Notes: generated by a model not told the origin, from the sequence alone. A stretch of 64,000 bases of DNA from Meloidogyne chitwoodi (GCA_015183035.1 JACZZP010000013.1:248001-312000), one strand, 5' to 3'; shown: positions 20,869 to 32,152, numbered from the stretch's first letter. Translations and numbers: made by a program.

Positions 20869-23800
20869 TTATGTATCTCGTCGTATTCTTCTAGACATTG
20901 CAGTACTCATCTGTTTTCTATATTGTTCATAAATGTCTGGTTTTGAGCCAAGACCTCTAAATTGCTCTGTTTTGTCTCTTACCTCACCTCCAGTTACTGG
21001 CTCTTCAATACCCTAGGAAAACAAAATAATTTAAAAAATTTAAAAATAAATTAACCTGTTCTTTAGTTCCAAGTCCTTTGCCCTCCCAACCCATTTTAGT
21101 CATTAATTGAGCACCTTTATTTGTTTCTCTATTTAATGGCTGTGGAGGGATTTTGAAGGAAATTGAAGCACGGGGTGCTCTAAAAGGAAAATAAATTTTT
21201 AAAATAAAATTGAAAAAAAAAGAAATTACGGTAAAACAGGTACAGCAAATGTTGGTCTTTCATCTGGTGTTGGACTTCGAGATCGTTTAATCCTTTTAGG
21301 ACTTACACTAAAATTATATTATTAAAATTCTCCCCAAAAAATTAAAAAAAAACCTTTTAGATTTTCTTTGAGGTGAATAGCTACTGCTACGACTTTTTGA
21401 ACCTCTTGAAGATGATGAACATCTACTACTACCACTACTACTTGAGGAAGATGATGATGATGAACTTTTGCTTCTAGAACGTGTTCTTCTTCTTCTATTT
21501 CTAAATTAAAAAAAATAAACTAAAATAGACAAAATGCCAAAAAGACAAAATGGTAAACTATTAAAAACCTTTCATTTTTCTCAGATTTTTGCGGCGTTTT
21601 ATTAGAAGGAATATATTTATTAGTAAAAGCATCTTCAAAAGTCTTTCCCTCTTCTTTTAATTTTGCTTCAAGTCTGTTTTTATGTTCCCCTTTCTTTACA
21701 TAATGCTCAACAAGTCCATTCATTTCCCAACCATCACTAATAAACGAATTTTTAATTAATTAGTAAACTTTAATTCTTTTTTTTTTTTATACAATCACCC
21801 ACACATTTTCGAGTCTTAGAGAAATTAAATTAACGCCTAAAATAATTTTTTGTTTTGGCATATTTGTCCCCTTATTTATTCATAATTTTGTGTTGTGTTC
21901 CCTGGTATATTTAGGTTATTTTTTTTTAATTACTCTCAAATGTGTGAGGGATTGACATAATAAAGGAGATAAAATTAACCTCAATTATATTCATAAAAAT
22001 AAAAAACCTCTCTTACTTGTCTTTAATACAATCTATTGGTGGAGGAAATTGTAAAGCACTATAGAAACGATCAATTTCTCGTAGCAAATGTTCACTTGGT
22101 GGATCAGGCATTGGTAAACGCAAATCCCCTTCTTTTAGTGGTTTATACTTAAATTATTTTAATTAAATTAAAAATAAATTTAAAAAATAAAATAAACCGT
22201 GACATCCTCTAATTTAATAAGCGGAACAATCATTCCAGCAGGTAATTCATAATATGGCACTTTTGGTGTCAAATCCAAATTATGTGTTGGTGGTGGTGGT
22301 GGAGGTTGTTGTTGTTTTATATGAGAAGTAAAATTGTTGTTTGATGTTCCACTACTACTACTTGTAGGTGGTAAAGGTATATTACTCATTATTTTAGATG
22401 GTGAATTATTATTATTAACTGATTCAAATAATGAAGGAATTTTATTTGATTGTTGTTGTTGTTGATCAAAACGGGAAGAACGCCGTTTTTCTGGTGAGAC
22501 AAGTTGTTGTTGTTCTTCATTCCTTCGTCTTTCATTTTCTGCTTCTATTCGATCTGGAATTTTTAATTAATTAAATAAAAATATTTTAAATAATAATAAT
22601 TTAAGGAAAAATATTCAAAAAATAAAATAATAAAAGACTTAATAAACCGCCAGGGATTTTATTTTTAAATTTAATTTCTGTTTTACCCATAAATTTCTCT
22701 TAAAATGAAATTTAAATTTAAAAAAACCTTTAATCTCTTTTATTTGTGTCTCCATAGTTGCAATTTTTGTAAGAACATGTTGTTCATATTCTTTATGCTG
22801 TTTTGCATAAGTACAAAGTGTTTCACCAATTTCTTTGTCTACTTCAACTGCTAATTGTTGTTGATCTACAAAAAATGTAGCTTGTTCATTTGCTATTACA
22901 GCGACAGGATTGCGTAATTGCTAAAAATAAAAATAAAGATTTTCTTTTTTTAATTTAAAAAAAACTAAGAATTTAATCAAAATTTAAAAAAAAAAATAAA
23001 AAAAACCTCAACATAGAGGTCGTGGGTTCGAACCCCACCGAGGGACAATAATTTTTAGTTTGACAAAAATAAAATAATTTAACTAGTTTTACCAAAAAAT
23101 AATTATTATTAATATAAAAAAACCTTAAAACAACTTTCATCAAAATATTTATGTCCTTCCCAAACACCAACTAATTTATCTAGTTTTTCGCTATAAGCAT
23201 TTATAGTCCCAGCATTATTATTAGCATAAGCATAAAGTTTGGGTACATAACGTGAAAGCATTTGGCGAATGCTGTCTTGTTTTTTACGATGACTAGAAAA
23301 ATAAAAATAAAAAGTTAATTTTAAAATAATTTAATTTTTCTATGCCTGTCGGCAGTAGACTGCCGACAGGCATCGAACCGATGACCTAAATCATGTGAAA
23401 TCGGGGATGTTAACCATTAAACCACTTGTTATAACTAAAACTTTTCTTTTCAAATTAATTATGTTCTTAATTTTTTCTCTTTTAAATGTAATTTCAACTT
23501 TAAAAAATTTAATTTTTATTTTAATTATAGCAAGTTAACATAATGAAGGGAACAATAAAATACTCAAGATTCACAAAAAAAAATTTCTTGGAATAATGGA
23601 GAAGAAAAAAAGAGATCCCCTTTTTTGTTTAATTGCCCATGGAGAAAAATTATTTTCTTTTTTTTTAAATTAAATAAAAAAGTAACCAATAATGTGCCCA
23701 ATCATTAATTAAATATAAAACATGAAGTCGAAAAGCATCAGTTGCCGTTCGTTCACGAACCCTTTTATAAAAAAGAATTTCTTTTAATTCATCAAAACAC

Positions 23801-25070
23801 TTTAACAAAAAAAAAAACCTGTGCAAAAGAAAGGTAAGAATAATTTCACGCAAACGATCACTTGTACAATTGTCAAAAATCCATTTTTTACTGTTCTAAA
23901 AAAAACATTAATTTATAAAATAAAAATTAAGTAAAAAAAACCGAAATTGTTTCTTTTGACCCAGATTCTTGTAGTCGTTCCAAACATTTGTCAAATGCTG
24001 AAATGTTTAGTCCAACTTGTTTGATTAAATCATCAATGCGTTTATCCTCTTTTGTTCTCAACAAAACATCAATTTTTGACTTTAAAAAAATTTTAAAGAC
24101 GAATAAATATTAATGGAGGGGATTATTTTCAGTTATTGATGTCTCAATTTTTATAGAAAACAAATTGCGAGCGTACAACCGAAAATTACCCAAGAATTTA
24201 ATAAAATTACACCTCTAAAGTTTAATCCAATTAATTAAAAAAAACCTGTCTTTGTGAGTTAAGTGCCATTTCATGTGCTTTTAAATTAGATTCAGAATCA
24301 ATTATTTGTTTACGAAGACCAATTATTTGTTCTTCAGCTTTTTTTAACTCAAATTCCAATGAATTAACTGATTGAGAAGGTTGTGGTTGTTGAAAAGAAA
24401 GTTGGTCAACAAATGGTTGAGCAATTACTTTTACTAATTTAAAAATTATTTTATTATTAGAATATATTTTGGAACATTAAAAAGATTAAAATTCTTTTAA
24501 AACACAATTTTATCAAAATAAAAAATATTGTCCACCAATGGGGTTCGAACCCACAACCTTTTTTTTTGAGTAAAAAATTTAAAATCAAACAATTTCAAAT
24601 TTTACAAATGTAGATTTTGTATTAATCAAAAAAATTTTAAAGCTGAAAAAAATGCTTTCTCCTCAAATTTTTATTGTTTGTGTAGTTGGAAACCTTTAAG
24701 TTTTAACGTCTTGAGGGTTGTGGGTTCGAACCCCACTGGCGGACAATATTTTTTATTTTGATAAAATTGAATTTTAAAAATTTTCTACACTTTTTAAAAG
24801 TAAAAATAAATTTAAAAATATACAATTTTGAATTTCAAAGAGTAGACGATATTTGTAATAATCACAAAATTCACCACCACCAAATAAAAATACAAAGCGA
24901 GGATCATTTCGATTTTGCTGTCTAGCAATTTCTTCAGATCCAGGGCCACTTTTAGCGACATATTCAGCCATTGAATCAATTGTGTGTTTTAATTCAGAAT
25001 CTTAAAAAAAAATTAAAAAAAATAATCTTTTAATTAAAAAAAAACCTTGTGGAGGTAAAGGAATTTCCAT
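20869..25070 (-). CDS. CHERP: CHERP orthologue (SURP, CID, SR-rich and G-patch protein)
   Basis: Sixteen exons (25046-25070, 24824-25000, 24246-24433, 23942-24079, 23819-23895, 23687-23761, 23124-23292, 22728-22920, 22648-22698, 22198-22553, 22017-22147, 21569-21736, 21354-21500, 21230-21307, 21056-21179, 20869-21012) close in frame to 746 residues. Order: SURP module (MEIPLPPQD, then RFVFLFGGGEFCDYYKYRL); CID-type domain (RLHVLYLINDWAHYCHRKKQ); Gln and Pro-rich linker; the CHERP signature PYYELPAGMIVPLIKLED and RLPMPDPPSE; an Arg/Ser tract; and a G-patch (GAQLMTKMGWEGKGLGTKEQ). CHERP is a U2 snRNP-associated splicing factor. Human CHERP is longer (916), mostly because of its Pro/His-rich middle. 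Several introns hold tRNA-like sequences. The identification is firm. Confidence 0.93.
23006..23050 (+). repeat. tRNA 3'-half-like sequence in CHERP intron
   Basis: GAGGTCGTGGGTTCGAACCC, then CACCGAGGGAC, carries a consensus B box (GGTTCGAACC) and T-arm-like stem. No full cloverleaf. It is one of the tRNA-derived set described at 24498-24776. Confidence 0.6.
23341..23430 (-). pseudogene. tRNA-like pseudogene ending in a perfect palindrome
   Basis: Read on the minus strand it has a D-arm-like GTGGTTTAATGGTTAAC, a candidate anticodon region CCCCGATTTCACATG and a T arm GTCATCGGTTCGATGCC. Instead of an acceptor stem the 3' side runs into a perfect 14-bp palindrome (TGCCTGTCGGCAGT against ACTGCCGACAGGCA, 23343-23372 on the plus strand). 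It cannot fold as a standard tRNA. Confidence 0.55.
24498..24776. repeat. tRNA-derived foldback element in CHERP intron
   Basis: Arms of ~60 bp: AATATTGTCCACCAATGGGG and TTCGAACCCACAACC on the left; GGTTGTGGGTTCGAACCCCA and CTGGCGGACAATATT on the right. Each arm contains a B box (GGTTCGAACCC), in opposite orientations. Before the right arm there is an A-box-like TGTAGTTGGAAACC. Related copies lie at 26360-26450, 26868-26960, 27235-27290, 28425-28520, 31185-31275, 34545-34770, 41443-41480, 51628-51712 and 63163-63200. Confidence 0.7.
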
Positions 25071-25246
25071 TATATTTATTTTAGTGTTTTTTGTTTATAA
25101 ATTATAGATATTTCTCTAAAAAAATTAAAAAAAATTAAATATTTTGTGATTTATAATAAAATATATAAGAATAATAAAATTCTTATTTTCCATCTTTTTT
25201 CTTATTTAAAAAAAAAACATTCTATCAAAAATAGTCAAAATATTTC

Positions 25247-25666
25247 GGTACTTTTCCGTTATCCCTACGCACTTTTGCGGACTTTTTTTTTGCGGACAAA
25301 ATTTATTTTTTAAAAGAAAAAATATATAAAAGAAAAAATCAATCCAATGGCTAATATTTTCCCCAAGCATATTCAAAAATTGTGATAAAGTTTCATTTCA
25401 TGTCCATTGCGACAAACTCTAGTTTTGTGTAGAAGACCACGATCTTGTAAGAATTCGAGGGCATCTTTTTCAGTTTTTGGCAAATCCCAAATTTTCATTA
25501 TAAATAAAAATAGACTAATATATTCATATACATATATTATACACCAAATATAATTGATTGATTGGCTGTCAACGGCATATTGAGGGAAAAGGGGATGATG
25601 GAAAGAGAATTATAATTGTCCGCAAAAAAAGTCCGCAAAAGTGCGTAGGGATAACGGAAAAGTACC
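25247..25666. mobile_element. Merlin-like non-autonomous DNA transposon (MITE)
   Basis: A 420-bp element with near-perfect ~53-bp terminal inverted repeats that start GGTACTTTTCCGTTATCCCT and continue ACGCACTTTTGCGGAC. It is flanked by an 8-bp direct repeat with one mismatch (AATATTTC at 25239-25246, AATATTTT at 25667-25674). An 8-9 bp duplication and 5' GG fit the Merlin/IS1016 group. An internal minus-strand reading frame supports this. Confidence 0.75.
25373..25498 (-). pseudogene. N-terminal fragment of a Merlin/ISXO2-type transposase
   Basis: A 41-residue reading frame inside the MITE, MKIWDLPKTEKDALEFLQDR then GLLHKTRVCRNGHEMKL. This resembles the zinc-ribbon N-terminus of ISXO2-like (Merlin) transposases, where a 'FLxxRGLLxKxRxC' stretch precedes the ribbon. 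The catalytic DDE domain is absent, so the element must be moved by an enzyme encoded elsewhere, if it still moves. Confidence 0.55.
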
Positions 25667-26001
25667 AATATTTTACTTTAAAATAAATTAGAGAGCCTAT
25701 GAAAATATATCATTCATAAAAAATGAAGTGTTAAATAAAATTATATCACACACACACACACTTTTTTTTTGTTAAACCATTTTTGCTTATTTTTTACATT
25801 TTTATTTTTAGATATTATAAAAAATTCAATTTTTGGTGTTTTGCAATTATTTTATTTTGAAAATTCCATAGGCGGCGACTAAATGTCACCTACCCCGCCA
25901 GGACACCCCAACTAATCGCAGCTATAGAAATTTATTTTTTAAATTTTAAAAAATAAATTTAATTAAAATTTTAACTAAATTATAAATAATCTTTTTTTAT
26001 T

Positions 26002-27966
26002 TTAGTTATTCTTCTTATCTTTTGTATTTTTATAATAACAATTTTTGATTATAGCATAAAATTGTGCTGTGTAAATTAGCATAATTCCTCTAATTACTCC
26101 ACAAAATAAAATCTTTAAAAAAAAATAAATATATTTTTTTTAATTTAAAAAAAACCTGAACAAAAGCTTTAAATAAATTAGTTTCTGGAGAAGAAGAAAC
26201 AGAAAGTATACCAAGCATTTTTCCTTCAAAACCTACACAAGTCCAAAAATCACCCTTTTTGATTGAACTAATTAGTGAAGAAGCTACTTTTTTAGGGGAA
26301 AAAACACCAGCAGAATTTGATATTTGACGAATCTAAAAATTTTAATAAAAAAATAATTTTCTCTCAATGGGATTCGAACCCACAACCCTTAGGTTCCACA
26401 ACCTAGAGGTTGTGGGTTCGAATCCCATTGAGGGACATTAATTTTTATTATTATAAAAATAGAATAATTTAAATATTAACATCAAAAATAGTTATTTTAA
26501 TATAAAACAAGTTTAAAAAATTAAAAAAATAAATAAACCTGTTCAGGCATTGTTTTCAATTCTTCACTAAATCCTTCAGTAGCTGTATTAGGTGGAAATA
26601 ATACAGAAACGCCTATACCAAAAGGAAAAAGTTCCATATAAAGAACATCTGCTAATGCTCTAATTGCAAATTTTGAAGGAGAATAGGCTGAATAACCCCT
26701 TTTAAATAAAATTATTATTTTTTAAATTAAATTTAAAAAAAAACCAAATAGCACACTGTCCTGCTGCTGAACTAACAAAAGAAATGTGACCAGAACAACG
26801 TTCTTTCATTTGAGGAAGAACAGCACGAGTCATATAAACCTTAATTTAAAAAAATAAAATTGAAAAAAATTATTGTCCCTCAATGGGATTCGAACACAGA
26901 CCCCTAGGTTCCCCAATCTAAGGGTTGTGGGTTCGAATCCCATTGAGGGACAATAAATTTTATTCTTTTAAAAATAAAAATTTAAATAAACTAACTGCAC
27001 TAAGATAATTTGTTTTCATTTGTTGTTCAAATGCATCATCTGTCAATTCATCAAAAGCATTTTGAATACAAGTACCAGCGTTGTTAATTAATAAATCAAT
27101 TGGACCAGAATCGTCAATTATTTTTTTAATTAAATCCTTAAAATTAATGATTTTAAAATAATTTTTAAAAATTATTTTTAATTAAAATGTACTCAAAATT
27201 AGATAATTAATTTGAAAAATTCAAAAAATCTGGAAAAACCCTCAACTTAGAGGTCGTGGGTTCGAACCCCGCTGAGGGACATTAATTTTTATTTTAATAA
27301 AAATTAAATATTTCAACCAAAAATTAAATTATTTCATTAAATAATTTAATTTTTTAATAAAAAAACCTTTATTTCACTTTGCCCACTGCTACTAAGGTCA
27401 AGCGAATAAATTTTGATAAATTTATCAGAAGAGCCACCAAATTCTTCACTCAATTCTTTCTTTGTATTTTCCAAAGTTTTAATATCACGAGCTATAATTG
27501 AAACAATTTTGCAATTTTCCTTTAAAAGCTGTTCAGCTATACATCTTCCAATGCCTTTTGAACCTCCTAAAAAAAATTTTTAAAAAAATATAAAGAAATT
27601 AAGGATATATTTCCATTTATTTTCCCCATTTTTCTCTCATACAAATGGTCAAAAGGAACATGATAGTCAAACAATCATAAAAAAACTTTAGTTGATTTTA
27701 AAGGCAAATAAGTAAGATAGAGGTTAACTTGGATGGTCTGACCATTATGTCCGTTGACATTTTGTAGGTTAAAAAAATAGTAGTAGGAATGGACCCGAGA
27801 TTATAAAATAAAAAAGAAAATTTAAATTAAATTAAAAAAAACCTGTTATAACTGCATGTTTTCCTTTAATAATAAAAGGCAATTTTTTAGGTATACAAAG
27901 TCCAACCACAAAAAGAAACAAAATAAATGCCAAAATAGTAATACCAGCAAGTAAATAAAAAAGCAT
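26002..27966 (-). CDS. KDSR: 3-ketodihydrosphingosine reductase (short-chain dehydrogenase)
   Basis: Seven exons (27843-27966, 27367-27566, 26996-27136, 26745-26839, 26539-26698, 26156-26332, 26002-26112) close in frame to 335 residues (human KDSR 332). KDSR reduces 3-ketosphinganine to sphinganine with NADPH at the ER membrane, the second step of sphingolipid synthesis. Visible: an N-terminal hydrophobic anchor (residues 2-25), the Rossmann glycine motif TGGSKGIG (41-48), LINNAGT, and the catalytic YSPSK (Tyr192, Lys196). A C-terminal hydrophobic segment resembles that of the human enzyme. The ATG directly follows TTTTTTTAG, a likely trans-splice acceptor, and lies 103 bp below the stop of the upstream same-strand gene. 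Three introns carry tRNA-derived palindromes. Confidence 0.92.
26360..26450. repeat. Near-perfect tRNA-B-box palindrome in KDSR intron
   Basis: CTCAATGGGATTCGAACCCA and CAACC are mirrored by GGTTG and TGGGTTCGAATCCCATTGAG, with a short loop. Both strands therefore carry a GGTTCGAATCC B box. Confidence 0.85.
26868..26960. repeat. Second B-box palindrome in KDSR intron
   Basis: GTCCCTCAATGGGATTCGAA faces TTCGAATCCCATTGAGGGAC. The left copy has two changes inside (AACACAGACC), so the right arm is the better match to the family. Confidence 0.85.
27235..27290 (+). repeat. Single-arm tRNA-like sequence in KDSR intron
   Basis: AGGTCGTGGGTTCGAACCCC followed by GCTGAGGGAC; same family as above with only one arm present. 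Confidence 0.6.
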
Positions 27967-28069
27967 CTAAAAAAAGAAAATTAAATTATTAAAATTCTCT
28001 CTTTTAAAAAAATAAAAATGTTGTTTAAGAAAACATTAAAGAAAGTAAAAAAAAATAAATTTAATAAAT

Positions 28070-28888
28070 TTATTGTGACAATAAATTATAAAAATGTAAA
28101 GCAATTTTTTGTTCAAAATGAACACCATAAATTGTTAAAGCAGCCCAAATTAAATGCAAATCTTCTGATTTTAGCAATAAACTTCCACGTTTTGTAGCAT
28201 TATCAAAAGATAAAATTTGATATAAAGGTGCTGCTTCTCCCAAAACTTGAAGAAAAAAATTTAAAAAAATAAAATAATATTTTTAAATTTTTTAGTCTGT
28301 AGTCAGAAATTTATTTTTTCTAATTACCCTCAACATTTTAAAAAAATTAATTTGAATATTTTATTTTAACTAAACTCTTTAAAAAAATATTATTTTAAAA
28401 TGCTTCACAACACTAAAAATTATCATTAGTGTAGTTGGAAAACTTTAGTCTTAACATAATTAATTTATCTAGAGGTAGTGGGTTCGAATCTCATTGGTGG
28501 AAAATAAATTTTATTTTGTAAAATTGAGTTTTAAAAATTCTAATTTTTTAAAAAGTTAAAAGAAATTGTTTCTAATTTATTTTAATCAAGCTTTCATTGT
28601 TAAAATTCAAAAAAATAGGGTGATTAGAAAAAACAGATCTCATAACCCAAACTTGAAAAGAATCATAAATTTTAAATTAGATTATACAAAACCTCTTCTA
28701 ATCGCGCAATCCACAAGTACTTCAAAGTCCTTAGTACCAAAATTAACATTTTCAGTCGAATTAAATTCTCTATAAAAGGAAAAATAAATAAATTTAAATT
28801 CAAAAATTAAAAAATACAAATTCATAACAAGTTTGTAGAGTTTCCCACGTTCTAAGGCACTTTGTTGTTTTTTTCCTTTTTTGTTCAT
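28070..28888 (-). CDS. RNase P protein subunit of the Pop5/Rpp14 family (Rpp14-like)
   Basis: Three exons (28818-28888, 28693-28769, 28070-28245) join in frame to 107 residues; human RPP14 has 124. The stretch FEVLVDCAIRR then GEAAPLYQILSFD, followed by EDLHLIWAALTIYG, lines up with the core of RPP14 (recalled pattern: FGE..A.P..IL, then L..LW.SLT..G). These proteins are subunits of nuclear RNase P and MRP, which trim pre-tRNA 5' ends and pre-rRNA. The gene lies 103 bp upstream of KDSR on the same strand, so the two may be co-transcribed. The larger intron contains a tRNA-derived element. The assignment rests on one short alignment made by eye, so it is moderate; Pop5 is the alternative. Confidence 0.65.
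28425..28520 (+). repeat. tRNA-derived element in intron of the Rpp14-like gene
   Basis: A-box-like GTGTAGTTGGAAAACTTTAG and, 35 bp further, B-box GTGGGTTCGAATCTCATTGG. It ends GTGGAAAATAAATTTTATTT, the family's usual 3' flank. Confidence 0.65.
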
Positions 28889-29266
28889 CTTCCTTTTTAC
28901 TTAATTTTCTTTAAAAAAATCCAAAAATAAAAAAAAAAATATTTTAATTTAAAAAAAATTAATAAAATGTTCAAATAAAAAATATATTTACATCATCATT
29001 TATTTTAAAATTAAATATACATAGTTGCTGAATTAAATACAGAAAAAAAATTTTTTTATTGTTCATTTACAAAGTCTAAAAGAGGAAAAAAGAGAATAAT
29101 ATTAGATTAAAATTATTTTAAAAACGGTCAATTATCAAAAGGGTCAATCAATAGACCATTACCTTAATAAAGTTTTTTTGAAGTAATTTACCATAAATAC
29201 AAAAAAGTAAAAAAAAAAACCAAATAAACCTTTTACACACACTTCTCTATATTTTTTCTTCTCCTT
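28889..29266. other. Intergenic, no gene seen
   Basis: An AT-rich spacer between the GPATCH2-like stop and the start of the Rpp14-like gene, both on the minus strand. TTTTTTTAAAG occurs 20 nt before the downstream ATG and could serve as a trans-splice acceptor. Confidence 0.5.
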
Positions 29267-30222
29267 CTACGTTTTTTTCAATGCAACAGTGCCACGTCCT
29301 TTTTTAACAATTTGGACAGGAATTGACTCTTGTCGAAGAATTTGTTTAATCTTTAAAAAAAAAATAAATTTAAAATAAATTTAAAAAAATTAAACCGCAG
29401 ATGTTAGATAAACTTTGTCAAGAAATAATTCAGTCCGAGTAGAATCCTTCAAAAATTCTTGAACATCTTTTAAAACTTTTGAACTCAAAACAGCATCAAC
29501 TGAAGTGGTGTTATTAACGTCAGGATGAAGAAGAAGATGGTGATGATGATTTTGTTGTTGATTTCCATGTTGTTGGAGAGAAATTGAACGAAAATGAGGT
29601 TTACAAGCATCTAAAATTTTTTTTAAAAAGTTTGAAAATTTGCTCCAAGGTAGTACTATTTGGAGGCTAACAAAAACACTTATTGTCACATTTTTTATTT
29701 AAAAAAATTAAAAAAAAACCTGGCCAATCAGATTGTTCATCATCTGCATCAGCATCAGAAGTACTTTCATCATCAGAATCAGAAAAAACATCAGATTGAT
29801 TATTAACAATATCAGAAGAAATTAAAGATGTTGAAGGAATACTTTCAGTCCAATCCATTCGCATTTTACAAACTTTAAAATTATGGGGAATAAATATAAA
29901 AGAAAAATAAACCTTTAGCCATAGTTGTATTGTTAAAATCTTCCACACTTGAAGATTTCAATTTTTCATCATCTATCACCAAATCAATTTCAATCATTTT
30001 ATCTTTTTTTGGAATTTTCTTTCTTCTTTTGCTCTTAAAACTCATTGGTTGGTCAGCAGAAAGTGAATCAGATTCAAGAGTAACAGAAGCAACTCTATTT
30101 GTTGTTCCATCAATATCATTATTATTTTCAGTAGTTTTTAAAAGTAACAAATTATTATTTTGTTGAGTAGTATTATTATTATTTTGACGACGAGAAGAAT
30201 GTTCACTATGAACAATTTGCAT
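29267..30222 (-). CDS. GPATCH2/GPATCH2L-like nuclear protein without a visible G-patch
   Basis: Four exons (29913-30222, 29720-29872, 29396-29610, 29267-29350) close in frame to 253 residues. The N-terminal half is low complexity, with Asn/Gln runs and a basic cluster (KSKRRKKIPKKDK) that could be a nuclear localisation signal. Residues around 110-155 read SLISSDIVNNQSDVFSDSDD, then ADADDEQSDWPG. The acidic stretch ending in DDEQSDW is characteristic of GPATCH2 and GPATCH2L as I recall them. A His-rich stretch and the short C-terminal IKQILRQESIPVQIVKKGRG follow. No G-patch glycine pattern is seen. The exon structure is solid; the family call is tentative. Confidence 0.65.
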
Positions 30223-30676
30223 ATTTTCTTAAACTAAAAAAACATATATTTAATAATTAGTTAACGTATTTATGTTGCACTCAATTGCTTCTTAAAACAC
30301 CGATAAAAATGACTTTTCTTCTTTGGGAAAAATTGTCTCCTATTTTTATAAACTTTCTCTTTTTTATAACTCTCTTATTTCTGTATAAGTCATACATGTA
30401 GAAACAAAAAGTGTAAATCTCTAAAATTGGACATTTTTAAATTTAGATATTTTGATTATTCTTCTCCTATTTTACATTTTTATATAAAATCGATTATTTT
30501 TAAAATGTAAAACTAACAAAACATTTCAATTTGTCAACTTTATTATTGGTAAAAAGTAAGAAATACCTTATAATCTCAAATTTAAATGCTTTCTAACTAA
30601 TTTTACAATTTCTTTCTAATTTTTTTCTATTTTTTTTTGTAGCATAAAGTAAATGACTTGTTTATTTATTTTTTAA
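30223..30676. other. Divergent promoter region
   Basis: It separates the GPATCH2-like gene (-) from REXO4 (+). AT-rich, no coding potential, no element I can name. Confidence 0.5.
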
Positions 30677-31988
30677 ATGTCAACAAATTGGTCACAACTG
30701 AGAAAGGTTTTTTTTTAAATTAAACAAAAAAATTTTAATTAAAATTTAAGGAACTTAAAGAAGTTAAAAAAGAAGTTGACATTAAACGGTCATATTTAAA
30801 AAGAAAGGGAGGAATGCCTGGAGTTGCTAATAAATGGAAGAAAGCTAAACAAGAAATTGAAAATGAAGCAAAAGGAGGGGAACATTCAGAGTATAACTTA
30901 CTTTTTTCAAAATTAGATCAGAATTCTGATATTTTAGAAAGAATTGTGACATTTTATTCTTCTCTTTTAAAAATAATTCTGATATTTATAAGATCAAAAT
31001 TCTGATCTTATTATCTTAATTAACTCAATAATGTTTTTTTAGCTCTCCCACTATTACTAAAGTTTTAGCATTAGACTGTGAATATGTTGGAGTTGGAATA
31101 GGAGGTGTGGACAATATGTTAGCTAGAGGTTTTATTTTTTCAAGTTTTAATTAATTAAAATTCTGAGAGAATTCTTTTAAAGTTATCTTCGGTGTAGTTG
31201 GAAACCTTTTAGTTTTATTCACTTATGGGTGTGGGTTCGAACCTCATTGGTGGACAACAATTTTTATTTTAATTAAATTGAGTTTTAAAAAGCTTTTTAG
31301 ATTTTTTTAAGTTCTAAAAAAATTTTTTTTTAATTTTAGTTTCAATTGTTAATGCGGATGCTGAGACAGTTTATGATGAATATGTTATACCTGTAATTTA
31401 AAATAATTTAAAAAAATAATAATTTTAATTTTTTTAAAGACAGAGAAGATAACAGATTATAGAGTTGAAGTTAGTGGAATACGTCCTGGACATTTATTAA
31501 GAGGTTTTTCTTTTTTTTTAATATTTAAATTTAAAATTTAAGGTATTCCATTTACACAAGTTCAAACTGAAGTAAGAAAAATACTTTCTGATAATATTGT
31601 AGTTGGCCATTCTATTCATAATGACTTTCAAGTTTGTTTAAAAATTTTAATTTATTTTACTTCTTTTTCCTTCTTTAGGTTCTCGGACTTACCCATCCCC
31701 CTAAACTTATTCGTGACACAGCAAAATGTAAATTACTTAGAGAAACACTTGAAAATCCAAAAAAGACTCCTTCACTAAAATTATTAGCACATCATTTACT
31801 TGGTGTTCAAATACAACAAGGAGAACATGATTCTGTTGTGGTATTTTATTTTTTTTATTTTTACATTTTTGTTTCCCTCATTTTTATAGGACGCTAAAAT
31901 AGCCTTACGTATATATTTACAACACCAAAATAAATGGGAAAAAAATAAAAATAAACCTGGAAAAAAGAAGAAAATAAAGAAAAATTAA
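30677..31988 (+). CDS. REXO4: RNA exonuclease 4 (DEDDh 3'-5' exonuclease)
   Basis: Eight exons (30677-30706, 30751-30890, 31043-31128, 31340-31392, 31440-31503, 31543-31631, 31679-31840, 31890-31988) close in frame to 240 residues. A short basic N-terminus precedes the exonuclease domain. All DEDDh positions are visible: KVLALDCEYVGVG (Asp68, Glu70), VVGHSIHNDF (Asp152), and QGEHDSVVDA (His204, Asp209). SIVNADAETVYDEYVIP, ITDYRVEVSGIRP and HPPKLIRDT match REXO4/Rex4 closely. The yeast orthologue takes part in pre-rRNA processing; a nucleolar site is likely from the Lys-rich tail. The human protein is longer (422) because of an N-terminal extension missing here. The intron after exon 3 contains a tRNA-derived element. 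Confidence 0.92.
31185..31275 (+). repeat. tRNA-derived element in REXO4 intron
   Basis: A-box-like GGTGTAGTTGGAAACCTTTT, B-box GGGTGTGGGTTCGAACCTCA, and 3' TTGGTGGACAACAATTTTTA. Same layout as 28425-28520, here on the host gene's strand. Confidence 0.65.
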
Positions 31989-32152
31989 ACTTAAATAATT
32001 TAATTTTTTTTTCTTTTTCAATTATTTTGAAATTTTTTTTTGTTGTTGAAATAATGGCTTTTATTTATATAAAAAATATTTACCTATATTTTTTCAAAAA
32101 TTATTTGAGATCAATAATAATTTTTTTTAAATAATTAAATTTATTTTATTTT

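Noticed and set aside
26366..26440. Functional tRNA genes in KDSR introns
   Set aside because: Only the T-arm/B-box half is present; no D arm, anticodon arm or paired acceptor stem can be drawn.
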